A stretch of 64,000 nt of DNA from Patiria pectinifera (Eukaryota; Echinodermata; Asteroidea; Valvatida; Asterinidae), in contig CM057141.1 of assembly GCA_029964075.1 (NCBI GenBank), positions 5,456,001 to 5,520,000 of the forward strand, given 5' to 3'. The position numbers and the translations under genes are program-made. Numbering within the stretch: the first letter of the stretch is position 1; each line of letters begins with the position of its first letter. Shown here one piece after another: positions 42,701 through 54,700 of this stretch. Below the pieces are notes generated by a model, which was given only the letters and a program-made list of their open reading frames with translations, was not told where the DNA came from and did not search any database.

Positions 42701-45700
42701 CATTCACCATAGAATGACTATATGCGTTAACATAGTTTTCATCATATTCATTCATTCTGCCAGGATTAGCGGCCTGGTGAGCCCCGCATTCAGAATTCAT
42801 TCTGCCAGGATTAGCGGCCTGGTGAGCCCCGCATTCATTCATTCTGCCAGGATTAGCGGCCTGGTGAGCCCCGCATTCATTCATTCTGCCAGGATTAGCG
42901 GCCTGGTGAGCCCCGCATTCATTCATTCTGCCAGGATAAGCGGCCTGGTGAGCCCCGCATTCATTCATTCTGCCAGGATTAGCGGCCTGGTGAGCCCCGC
43001 ATTCATTCATTCTGCCAGGATTAGCGGCCTGGTGAGCCCCGCATTCATTCATTCTGCCAGGATTAGCGGCCTGGTGAGCCCCGCATTCCGTAATTCTGCC
43101 AGGATTAGCGGCCTGGTGAGCCCCGCATTCCGTAATTCTGCCAGGATTAGCGGCCTGGTGAGCCCCGCATTCATTCATTCTGCCAGGATTAGCGGCCTGG
43201 TGAGCCCCGCATTCCGTAATTCTGCCAGGATTAGCGGCCTGGTGAGCCCCGCATACAGAGGATAATGAAGTGGGTGATGATGAATTAACAAAACACACGG
43301 ACGGGATGGAATGAAATGATTGGATGGATGATTGGGAAATGAAATGAGACACACCACGGACAGACAAGGGAAATGGAGAACTCCTCCCCTTCTTCAGGCC
43401 TTGCACACACCTCAACTCCTTCTTCACTTTCATGATGGCTCTTGGTAGTTTTCTGTGGAAAAAAAAGTTTGAAACTATCACAAATAACAAACACTTAAAA
43501 AAATATGTGGTATGGAGTTGGCTCATTTTGTTTTTCTAAATTCTCGGTTGCATGCCTATTTATATATGTAGTAAGCTTAAACGGAATGTACATCATTGGC
43601 ATATGCAAGAAAACCAAGAAAAACAAAAATGTTCAAGTACTCTGAATCCCCGACTCCACTAAAGATGAAATGGATCAATTTATAAATGAGTGAAAATTGT
43701 ATGGTAAGGGAACCAGTCGAAGCTGGCCTGCACCCATTCATGAACATGTAACCAAAAGCAAAGAAAATTTGGATGGTACTTCAATGGTAAATTTTGAGCA
43801 GTAGTTAAAAAATAATTAGGTTTTTCCAATGGTGGTCGGCCGACCACTGTTGGAAATATATACAAAAAAACCCACTTTTTTTGAAAATGACTTTACACCG
43901 GAGGCCACAATTTCACAGAATGCTTAAGACTGTCATTTACCAACATCCTTGTAAGACGAAGTAAAAAAAGAAATGTTTCTCGTCCCCGCCCACTTCCTTT
44001 TTAGAAGCTGCCTGGATTTTTTATTATTATCTTTTTTTCAAAAATGCAGTAAAAAAACACCGAAAAAGTCCACAAATTCATGGGAAAATAAAAACTTGCG
44101 AAATATGTGAGTCAAAGTTTTTAGTATAGACTCTGTCGGTCACTTTGTACACTGTAAATATGTTCAGATCTCTCTTCCAACTTGTCTTTCATTGTAAAAG
44201 TGTCTTTGAACAGTGGAAACACCAACAATTGCAGGAAATTTTCAAATGGCGGCCATCTTGAAAAAAATAAAAAGCCCCTCTTCCTCCTTTTCTTCAAAAA
44301 TCCAGACAAGGAACATGTTTTTTTTATTCGGACTAAGGTATTTTGTTAAAAAAATGGTAGTTTTGTTTTCGATGTTTGCAAATGTTCAACTTGTATATTC
44401 CCTTTAATGTTCCTGACCAGATTTCAATCTGTCACTTTTAATGTAATTTTCCAGATGTGTAAACAAAATGTATATCAGCTATTTCTAACCACGCTAACAA
44501 ATGTCCAAACATGCCAAATCTGCCGCATACTACGTGCACTTAGTATTAGTAATTTAAATGGTAATCCTTACTTTTAGGAACCCGTTCCTATATAGGAAGG
44601 GAAAGATTCACCAAAATAGTTCACTAAATGACATTCATAATTGACATTCTGATACTTCTTGGCACATCTGAACAATTGGCAATGACACCTTCTTGAATAT
44701 CAGCAGGTTTAATTTTGTGGAAAAAGAGGGCAGGGCTTTGATTTATGAGGGAAATTCAGGGGTAAAAGACGACGATGACAACCAGAAAACAGACTCAAAA
44801 ACCAAGATGGCAAACATGAAAGCTCGATGCAATGAAAGCTCGATGCTGATTGGCTGATAAAAAATAAACATCTTATTTATTTTTAGTCTGGTTCCCAGAC
44901 CAAAAGATTCAGGAATAGAATCTTTTGGTCTGAGAACCAGACTAACTTATTTAATTTTAGTCTGGTTCCCAGACCAAAAGATTCAGGAGTAGTCAAAATC
45001 TGTTGGTCTAGGAACCAGACTAATTAATTTTTTTAGCAGCCAATCAGCATCGGGCTTTCATTATGTAGGGCTTTCATGCGTGTGAGAACTACAACATGCA
45101 CATCTGACTGCGAAAAAAGGTAGGAAAGTCACATTTTCTTCGAAAGTGCTTTCAAAATTACAACTAACATGAGTTTATATGAAAAAAAAGACTGCTTTAG
45201 CCTGCAAAAGTCACTTTGGTACTGGACAGTCATCTGCAAAAGTCAGTTTTGAACAGAACTTGTAAAAAATAGAGGTGCCCTAAAAGTAAGGATTACCATT
45301 TAAATCATTACTTAACACATAACGAAACGAATGTTGCACCATGACACCAGTTTTTCTTCCACGTAATATTCTCTATGAACATCACTCATTGCAAAAATAA
45401 TAAGACATGAATCTGGCACTGAGTAAGAAACATTTCCACTTCTGTTAGGAAATCAAAACTACATTTTCTTGGCTCTCCATAAACTCTCTACACAACCAAT
45501 GACATGCTGAAGTGTCAGGATGCAACATTCTTTCCCACATAACACATGCACCAAAATCCATATATTTGTGACTTCATATACATCAGGTCATGGAGCTTTT
45601 GAATAAACTCCATCATTAAAACACTGTAGCCCTAAACAAGTATTATGCACAAAATGATATGTACACTGACATGACTGACTAAACACAAATACGAACATCA

Positions 45701-48700
45701 CAAACATAACAACCAACCAGCATGACCAACATTGAACATGACCAAAGCAAGTGAGTAGCTGACAAGTCACACATTGTCACAACAAACTTTTTTATACGTC
45801 TCAAAGAAAACCTCAGAGTCTTCTTTATCGACATACTAGCAATATCTAATAGTTTACTGCTTCATTTATACTACAAAATAATAAGAAAATTCCACGAAAG
45901 CAAACCCTGTTCAATCATAAATTTACACAAACAAACACGCACTCCCGTACGCGTACCTGCAAATAGAAACAATGCGTGCACGTACTTGTACTTGCATCTC
46001 GTTCCCAAACCTTCACACTGTAAAACGGATCACATTCCAACACACTATTGGAACCATACTATTTCTCAACTGCTTGGAGAGGTCAATGCACTTGTTAAAA
46101 TAGAGGGCGCACTGTATAAACACCACCGTCGATTTCATTTTCGATGATTATGATTACGATTTGAATGTTCATTTCTAACAGTCTTATAAATGTTGAACTA
46201 TTTGACCGATATTGGTCTAAAAATTGGAAAGCATATTGTCTGGGAAGTGTTATAGATGAAAATTAATATGTAAAGGTCACGTGACCTTCACTTCCGGTTG
46301 TAACGGAAGTGCTAATTTTAGACCCCTATAAATTTATATCATATCTCATGAATTATTTATCTGATTGGGTTGAAACTTCACATTAATACAAAGCTATATA
46401 TTGACAGATAAATATATTGCTTTATTATTACTGTGCACTTAATTATTATGTTATGACGTCATAAATATCTCATGAGGCAATCTTTACAATCTTGTAACTA
46501 TAGAAGTATTTGACCGATTGATCTCAAATCTGGCAGCTATATAGACAGGACAATGTTATGGATGAAAATTTCTATGACAAGATCATGTGACCCCTACTTC
46601 CGGTAATACCGGAAGTGTTAATTTTAGACCCTAATTAGCATATCTCATGAATTATAACTTTTATTGGGTTGACACCTTATAATAGCATTAAGCAACAATA
46701 AAGAATCAGTATGTTGCATTTTCATTAATGATATATGTCATAAAATTATGACGTCATGAATATTACATGAGGCAATCTTAATAGTCCCTTAACTTTAAAA
46801 CTATTTGACCAATTGATCTCAAACTTGGTAAATATATAAACACGGAAGTGTTATAAATGAAAATGTCTATGTCAACGTCATGTGACCCTTACTTCCGGTT
46901 TTACCAGAAGTGCAATTATATAAGTTTACAATGTCAATTTTAACAGTTACAGATTTTGGAAAAAATCATCACATTTTTTCTACTATCCAATAGACAATCA
47001 AAAACAAGTTGGGAACAGCTCTGTGGTTGTTCAGTTACAACCATCTCTAGTTTTTCTTTTTTTTTTTCTTTTTTTTTCTTTTTCCACTTTTCCCATAGGT
47101 TTTGTACACGTTTTTATTCTACAAGCCACTTTGGCAATTATTTTAAATCCGATCAACTTTAAACTTGGCATAGTCATTAACAATCATCTGAGGATGTATG
47201 CCGAAACTTTTCGTCATGCTGACGTCATCACGTGATTTATTATAGAATTTTGAATATTTAATTTTTCCCATAGACTTTGTACACAGATTTTTATTTTTAA
47301 ATCTCGATTTTCAGAGGGCATTTTCAACTCTTTGCCAGTAATTCATTTACACCAATCTTTGTCCAAGCAAATACCCTAATTCAAACAACATTTTGTAATG
47401 ATGACGTCATGATGACGTCATCCGGTGTTTATTTATAGTCAATTGAATAGTAACACTTTTAATATTAAAAAATGCATAAGAAATCAACCGTACGCGTCCG
47501 CAGCATTCTGTTGCCGGCAAGTGGTAGAGTAGGTTAGGGTCTTTATTTCATTCAGTGTGCGTGAAATCACGTGACCCTTGCTTCCGGTCGAAAAAGGCCA
47601 AAACCGGAAGTGGCTTATTATTTAAAAGTGGTAATAGATATGAACTTGCTTTTAACGGTGTTAGTGTCTTGGCTAATAGTATTCTTTAAATCATCTACCG
47701 ATGACGTCATGCAATCTTCGAGCGCCCTCTAGCGACAGGTTGAAAATTTTCAAAAATGTATTTTGAATAGATGTCTGTGGCGAAGTTTGTCAGAATTGCC
47801 TAATAATCGGTATATATGATGACCTTGACCCACTTAACACGTGTGCGAAGTTTAAGGGGTATGACGTCATCAGACCGGAAGTTATAATGAAAAGACCCTT
47901 TATCCTTAGAAAATTCCTGAAAAATCAACCATGGCAGTTTTTATATTAGTTTTTACTTTAATTGTCTATTTAAGGTTAGGTCTAAAACATTTCAAAGCTT
48001 TGAGGCAATTAGCAAACTCGGACATGCCCCGTGCACGCTTAAAACTTCAGGTTGACAATATCTCTGCATTAAAACATGCACAAGACGTCCACAATGGACA
48101 TGTACATACACGTACATTGTACGTTGTACATGTACATTATCGTATGTCAGTAAGCCCGCGCTTAGCGCCCGTGTCGCTGAGGTCAAATCCTGTCCACAGT
48201 GACCGTTTTAGCCGATTTCCGGCTAACTTTGACAGATTTTATGTTCATGCATAGTGATAGTCAGGGACGTTGATCAAAACAAATCATAATGCGGAAAGCC
48301 CTGTTTTCTGTTGCAAACAGACATAGATCTCTACTTATATGTCTATGGGTCCAACAGATAATCAATATTGGGAACAGCTCTGTGGTTGTTCACAACCACA
48401 ATTTCTAGTTTTTTTTTGTAGTTTGTATCTGAGGAAGGGGGGGGGGGTGTCACAAAGCATAGTGAACTGAAATGTAAATTTGCCACTACTTATAAGTATT
48501 GAAACTCATTGGCATATTTTAAAACTGTAATGAACTCACTGGGATTCTGTACCAAGCATGAAACGCATGTACCAACACTGAAGTAGCGAAGACAGATCAA
48601 AAAAGATCAAAAGTTCATATGCATATTGTTACACTTCCTGTTTTCTGCAGTCAAATACTTACGGGAGGTGACGCCCTACTTCCGTCGAAGCACCGTCATC

Positions 48701-51700
48701 GGGGAAGTGGGCTGGGACACGCCTTCCCCCTACGTCATCAAGGAACCGGGCGCCAACCCGCGAGCCACCCGTAACAACTTCACGGAGATGCGGACCATCC
48801 CGCTCAAGCTGTGCTACGTGACGTCCAACCTGACCGTCAACGACCCCGAGCACCGGACCATCGAGTTGCACTCGCCGGACAGCCGAAGCTCTTGCATTCT
48901 GCGCTGCAAGGACGCCACCAGCGCCAGTGAATGGTTCAGCGCCTTGCAAGTAAGAATGTTGTTCAAGATGAGACTTGGATTTTTTTTCCCTCCTGGGCCC
49001 AATTCATGGCTGTGCTAACCACAGAATTTGACGCTTGCGCTCACCATTTTGTGTTAACCGCGCTAGCAGAAACATTCTGTGCTAACCATGTAAGCACAGA
49101 ATTCTTAGTTACGGGATGTACACATGCGCAGAAGCCAAAATTCCTCGCTAACCTGCAAATCATGCTAACTGTAAGCACAGCATTTTCTGCTACAGTAAGC
49201 AGGGAATTTTCGCTAACGGTAAACACAGCGCCATGAAATTGGGCCCTGGCAAGCGCAGTCAAGCCACTGCGCCAATAGGGGGCGCTATCAAAGAGATGAA
49301 TCAACCAAGTCTTGGCTATTCTGGCGCTGAGACCCGAGTTCAGGAGCGAACTATAGGTAACCATAGTTCGACTAACTCCGCTCGAACGAAGGATGGTTGG
49401 ACTACTCTAGTCCACTATTTGGAACCAGAGCGTTGGGCTTGGGGCTATCGCTGGTAACCAATATCTGCGGGCATCGTAAAGCACAACGGGAAGCCAGGAC
49501 TGTTGACCATTGTTTGACTAGAGGCCTTTGCGCGTTGCTATAACTGCGCAGGGTAAGATACTGTACGTCACAAATCAACTCCAACGGTTCTCGCCCGAAT
49601 TTGCTATCACTTGTCAGGGATCGGCCAGCCTGCGTTAGTCCATTGCAAGTCCACCCATTACAAGTGTTGGTCACGAGTCTTTGTCACAAGTAAATCACAA
49701 GTCAATTCACAAGCAACATAGGATAAAAAAAATAACAAAGGAATGTCTTTTGTCAAACAGTTCATTTGAATACCTTACGACTCGAGTCGGGATGGGATGA
49801 CAAACTTACTACACTGCTCTTCATACTCTGTAAATTTATTTCTAAGTTGAACAAAGAAATTGACTGGAGCAGGGTTTGAACCTGCGACCTCCGGATTGCC
49901 GTTCCGGTGCTCTACCAACTGAGCTATCCAGCCCTATGTTGGCGGTTCCCCAGTTTGTCATTGTCTTTGGTAAAGGGCGCTTTACATAAATGCCACTAGC
50001 CAGGTATCACACCCTGAGTCACGATGCTAGCAACATTAGCAATGCTGCAAACCTGGGAAATAGCAAATGGGGATCACTCAGAGAGCGTTGTAAATTAAAC
50101 GATGATTTTTCTTGTTACTTACAGGCCAACGTGTCGCTACTGACCATCCAGGCCATCGCCGAGGCCAACGATATCCTACGGGCCATGCCAGGCAGCCGGG
50201 AGATCAAGCACATGGGCTGGGTCTGTGAGCAGGTACTAGTCAAAGAAATGGTAAATATGACAAGCACTGTGATGGAACCGCGCTCTGTTTGCGCATTGAC
50301 ACCCACAACTGTGTGCACGCTGACTGGGCAGTGGACGGGTCGCTAGACCTTAATTGGTGGATCGTAAATCGTGAGAATATATAGACCAATGTATCAGAAA
50401 AAAAATGTGTCAAACCTCAACTGGTTCCAATATTTGCACTAGTTTGCATCAGTTACAGACTTAAAGGGAAGATACAACATTTGCAAACATCACAAAATGA
50501 AATGATAATATTATCACAAAATACCTCACTGGATTGTTAGAGAATGACAGTCTAAAGCATCCTGAAAATCGTGGCTCCTGGTGTGCTTTCATTTTCAAGA
50601 ACACTGGTATTTTTCCAACGCTGGTCGGACGACCAGCGTTGGAGAAAACTGGCTTTTTTTCAAAAACTGCTCCTCCATTTTAATAATTAGTTATTCCGCA
50701 TTATTTTGCAATTGATATTACACAACTGTTCTCTGACCTTCCAATTCCCCAAAGGCTATAAAGTCTCCGTTTCATCTAAAGCGGGGTCGGGGAACCAGAC
50801 TACAAGAACATAAATGGTTTTCTTGGTTTTTCCAGCAACTAAAAGCCCAAAACGTGAAACAAGTCATTTAACAATATTTGCTAAATTAACATACTCCTCC
50901 AAATCCTTTTATTTCTGAAAATTGCAGCAAAAACAAATGTTGTACATTCCCTTTAAAAACAAAGATGAAACATTTGAAGCAAAGCTGGAGGGTTTCAACG
51001 CACAGTAAGCAAATTGTTATCAATTTCATTCCTCTTTAAACACCCTGGCTATATACTTGCTAAGAAATTTGCTGAATCTGTCAAGTAATTTCCAGTGCTG
51101 TGCAGTGAACATCCAGCAAACAATGCCTAGCTCTACAGTCTAAAATTTATTCAAATGCAGAACTCTCAGATTTGGAGGAATGAGTTGAACTCATGAATTT
51201 ATGTCAAGAGTTTATGAGTAAATGTGGGAGACTGGAGACTGGAACATATCAAGCTGTCCTTTGCTTTCTCATTTATTGAACAGAAGTTTCAAAAATGTGG
51301 CTAAACTGTTACCCTTCTATTATTTTCATGTCACTAGCCCTACCAACCTTTTCTGCACACAAAAAAAGCAACTGTAGTTGCATTGCTAATTGCATGTATT
51401 TTCAAGTGACAGGCAAGACTTACATAATAAAACGCACAGAATGACTCTATTAACTGATTAGTCCCTGTACCGTCCCAAACTGCTCTGCCCTACGTTACTC
51501 CCTGTATTGCCCAAAACTGCCCCATCACTCTATAGTCATAGTTGTATGAATTCATCAGCGATTAAATACAATATAATACAATGTACTACAGATGCTAATG
51601 GTTTCATCATCAAATCCCGTAATTTCTCTGCAGAGCACCACAGAATCTGGTGGCTCAGCGTGGAAGCCGGTCTTCGTCGCCATCACAGACAAAGATATAC

Positions 51701-54700
51701 TGATGTACGACAGCGTTCCCTTCACCAGGGAAGAGTGGGGGAAGGCGTTTTTGGTCCACGGACTTCTCGCAACGAGGTACAGAAACGAAAAGTTGAGAAT
51801 CATAAAAATGAAAATGTGCTCTTTCATGTGCATGGATAAGCTAGCTCTGAATGTATAGTTAGAACTTAAATAATCCACAAACGGCATCTGACTGATCCAC
51901 AAACGGCATCTGACTGATCTACAAACGGCATCTGACTGATCCACAAACGGCATCTGACTGATCCACAAATGCCATTTGACTAATCCACAAATGCCATTTG
52001 ACTGATCCACAAATGCCATTTGACTGATCCACAAATGGCATCTGACTGGATCCACAAACGGCATCTGACTGATCCACAAACGGCATCTGACTGATCCACA
52101 AACGGCATCTGACTGATCCACAAACGGCATCTGACTGATCCACAAATGCCATTTGACTGATCCACAAATGCCATTTGACTGATCCACAAATGCCATTTGA
52201 CTGATCCACAAATGCCATTTGACTGATCCACAAACGGCATCTGACTGATCCACAAACGGCATCTGACTGATCCACAAACGGCATCTGACTGATCCACAAA
52301 CGGCATCTGACTGATCCACAAACGGCATCTGACTGATCCACAAACGGCATCTGACTGATCCACAAATGCCATTTGACTGATCCACAAATGCCATTTGACT
52401 GATCCACAAATGCCATTTGACTGATCCACAAATGCCATTTGACTGATCCACAAACCGCATCTGACTGATCCACAAACGGCATCTGACTGACGATGATCCA
52501 CAAACGGAAATTGGAAAGCTCGGTTGGTAGAGCACCGGAACCGCAATCCGGACATCGCAGGTTCAAACCCCGCTCCAGTCAATTTCTTCGTTCAACTTTG
52601 AAATAAAATTAATTTAGAATTCATTAGATCATTAATTAATCCTCCTATGCAAACATACACTCTGTGCAAAGTTGTCCTTTCAGTCAAAATCAGTCAAGTG
52701 ACTGCTTTCAACAGTTAAGAGCTCTCAGCCTACATAAAGCAGGATTGACTGCCTGTGACTCTTTATATAACTTGACACAGCTATGCTTTGACTGTTGGTG
52801 ATTGATAAGCCAGCTGTGCCTACCACTTGCCTGCTTTTGTCTGTTGACTGAATCTGTGTACTAGCAGTGCTTGCTTGACATATGACCTGACTGTTGGTGA
52901 CCAGCCTGTGTAAAAGGCACAGCAGGGGAGAGGATTTAATTTGTTTTGACTGTCTGTGAATGTTCAAACAGCAGGAGGGTTACTAATATAAAAGTAAAAG
53001 CATTGCTAGGATTACAAACATGACGACCCTCTTTGCGATCTTGCCAAAATCATCTTCCTCAGCTTTCAGAACCGAAGAGTCTTATTTTCATTAGGGACAT
53101 AGAGTTGCGGTCACACAGCATTGCGAAGATTAAAAATTTCTCCCCAACGGGGCGTAGAGGGACAGGTTTACCATGATTAGCGAAGAAAGCGTGCGGTGAT
53201 GATTGGATAAGGCCAGATGCGTGTGTTAATTATTTTTTTATTATTTCATCTATCCCTGAAGCGTTTTCAGAGTGTAGTGAAGCATATTGCATTTTTCTGC
53301 AATGCCTAAGCTTCAAGGGGAGGTTGGAATTACAATTTTTGGAGTTGTGTCTTGGACAACCATTGAAAACATTTTGACATTTTTCACAAATTGTATCAGT
53401 TTTTTATAATTTTATCAGTTTTTACATTAAGAGTACAACTTCTACGGGTGTGACATTTACACATTTATACCTTAAAATGAAAAAAAGAATCCTGCTTTGA
53501 AGAGCGAACTTTAAATGAAATTTGACATCAGTTATACAGTTTTCCCGAAAATCATTGTTAAATAATGAAAGATTCCTTCCCCTTTCTGATCCCTCCCCTG
53601 TTTACACCAGACCCCTTGTGGTTTGCCATCTCCCTTTGTTCCTTTGTTCTCTCATCCACCCTCCCCTGCATCTTTCCACACCTTTCCCACCTAATCCTCC
53701 TTTTGTGTTTCTTCTTTCAGCCCTGCATGTTTGTGTGCACCCCCATGTTAATGTATGTACCTCTGTCATTTCTGTTTTAGCCTCTGAAGAAGAACTTGCT
53801 AAGTTCGCAACGTCAGGCCACATTAATTTTTAGATTTATACATTTCAGGTCCATCCAGTCAGTAAGCAGTTTGCAGCAGTCTTACTTTTTTTCATGAAAG
53901 ATTTAATGCTTGGTATGGTTGGGTGCTACTGCCAAAATTGTCTTTCTGAAACAGAAAATCTCTTGAGAACATACTATACTGTTCAGTTCTGAAAAAAAAA
54001 CCCATTATTCTGTGCATCGCTGGATGCTGTACTCATCATTGGAGCACCGAGTGTCCTGATTTAGGCTTCCTTCATGTCCACACTATTCCTTTATCCACCG
54101 CCAGCTGAACGGCAAAAGAAAATTGACTGGTTTACAATAGCCGTATCATCCTTCTCGGTTAAATAAAGGGGTTGAAATGGATACCCTCAATGCAGATTGT
54201 TCTGTATGCGCAACCTTTGGGGGCTCGTCTATTGCTGTTGAAATGTGATCCGTTTGAATCAATGGGTTCTTATCTTTCCAACGGAACAAATCAGAGTCTA
54301 ATAAATATTAGTTTGAAAAAAAAAGTTGAAAGCAGTAGTCCTTTTAAGTTTAAAGGGAATGTACATCGTTGGCTTTTGCTGTATTTTTCAGAAATTAACT
54401 TTATGAGGGGTTAGTATAAATAGATCAAATATTGTTACACTGACATGTTTGAACTTTTTTGTTCGAAAATGCTGGAAAAACCAAAAAAAACCAAAAAAAG
54501 TTAAAGTAGTCTGGTTCCCTGACTCCACTAAAGATGAAATGGATCAATTTATAGATGCCGAAAAATTGTATGATAAAGGAACCAGTCTAGCTGGCCTGCA
54601 CCCGTTCATGAACATATAACCAATAGCAAACAAAATTTGGACTGAAAAAAAAAATGGTAAATTGAAGCAGTAGTTGAAAAAAAGTCAGGTTTTTCCATGG

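Larger units (their letters stand above)
33461..43433 (-). mobile_element. Coding core of a Helitron/Helentron-type rolling-circle transposon
   Basis: Two overlapping minus-strand frames (37884-43433 and 33461-38005) encode one polyprotein broken by a single frame change near 37914. The gene order DUF6570-like, HUH Rep, Pif1 helicase, EEP endonuclease is that of Helentrons (Helitron2). This copy adds PHD-like, C76-like and OTU domains upstream. The element lies antisense inside syntrophin intron 1. Its true ends are not resolved: no pair of Helentron terminal motifs could be tied to it. Candidate outer limits are the 94-bp minisatellite side (below 33461) and the sequence before the TTAA-ended element at 43577. 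The nearly open reading frames suggest recent arrival. Confidence 0.9.

Noticed and set aside
42504-43265. Plus-strand 253-residue frame with [13 protein letters not shown] repeats
   Set aside because: It is the antisense shadow of the coding repeat and Lys/Arg-rich start of transposon ORF1.
25928-47940. LTR retrotransposon bounded by direct repeats
   Set aside because: No TG..CA ends, primer-binding site, polypurine tract, gag or integrase; the coding content between the repeats is a rolling-circle transposon.
51555-52582. Minus-strand open frames of 200-326 residues
   Set aside because: They are the three frames of the 22-bp minisatellite, open only because no unit contains a stop codon.
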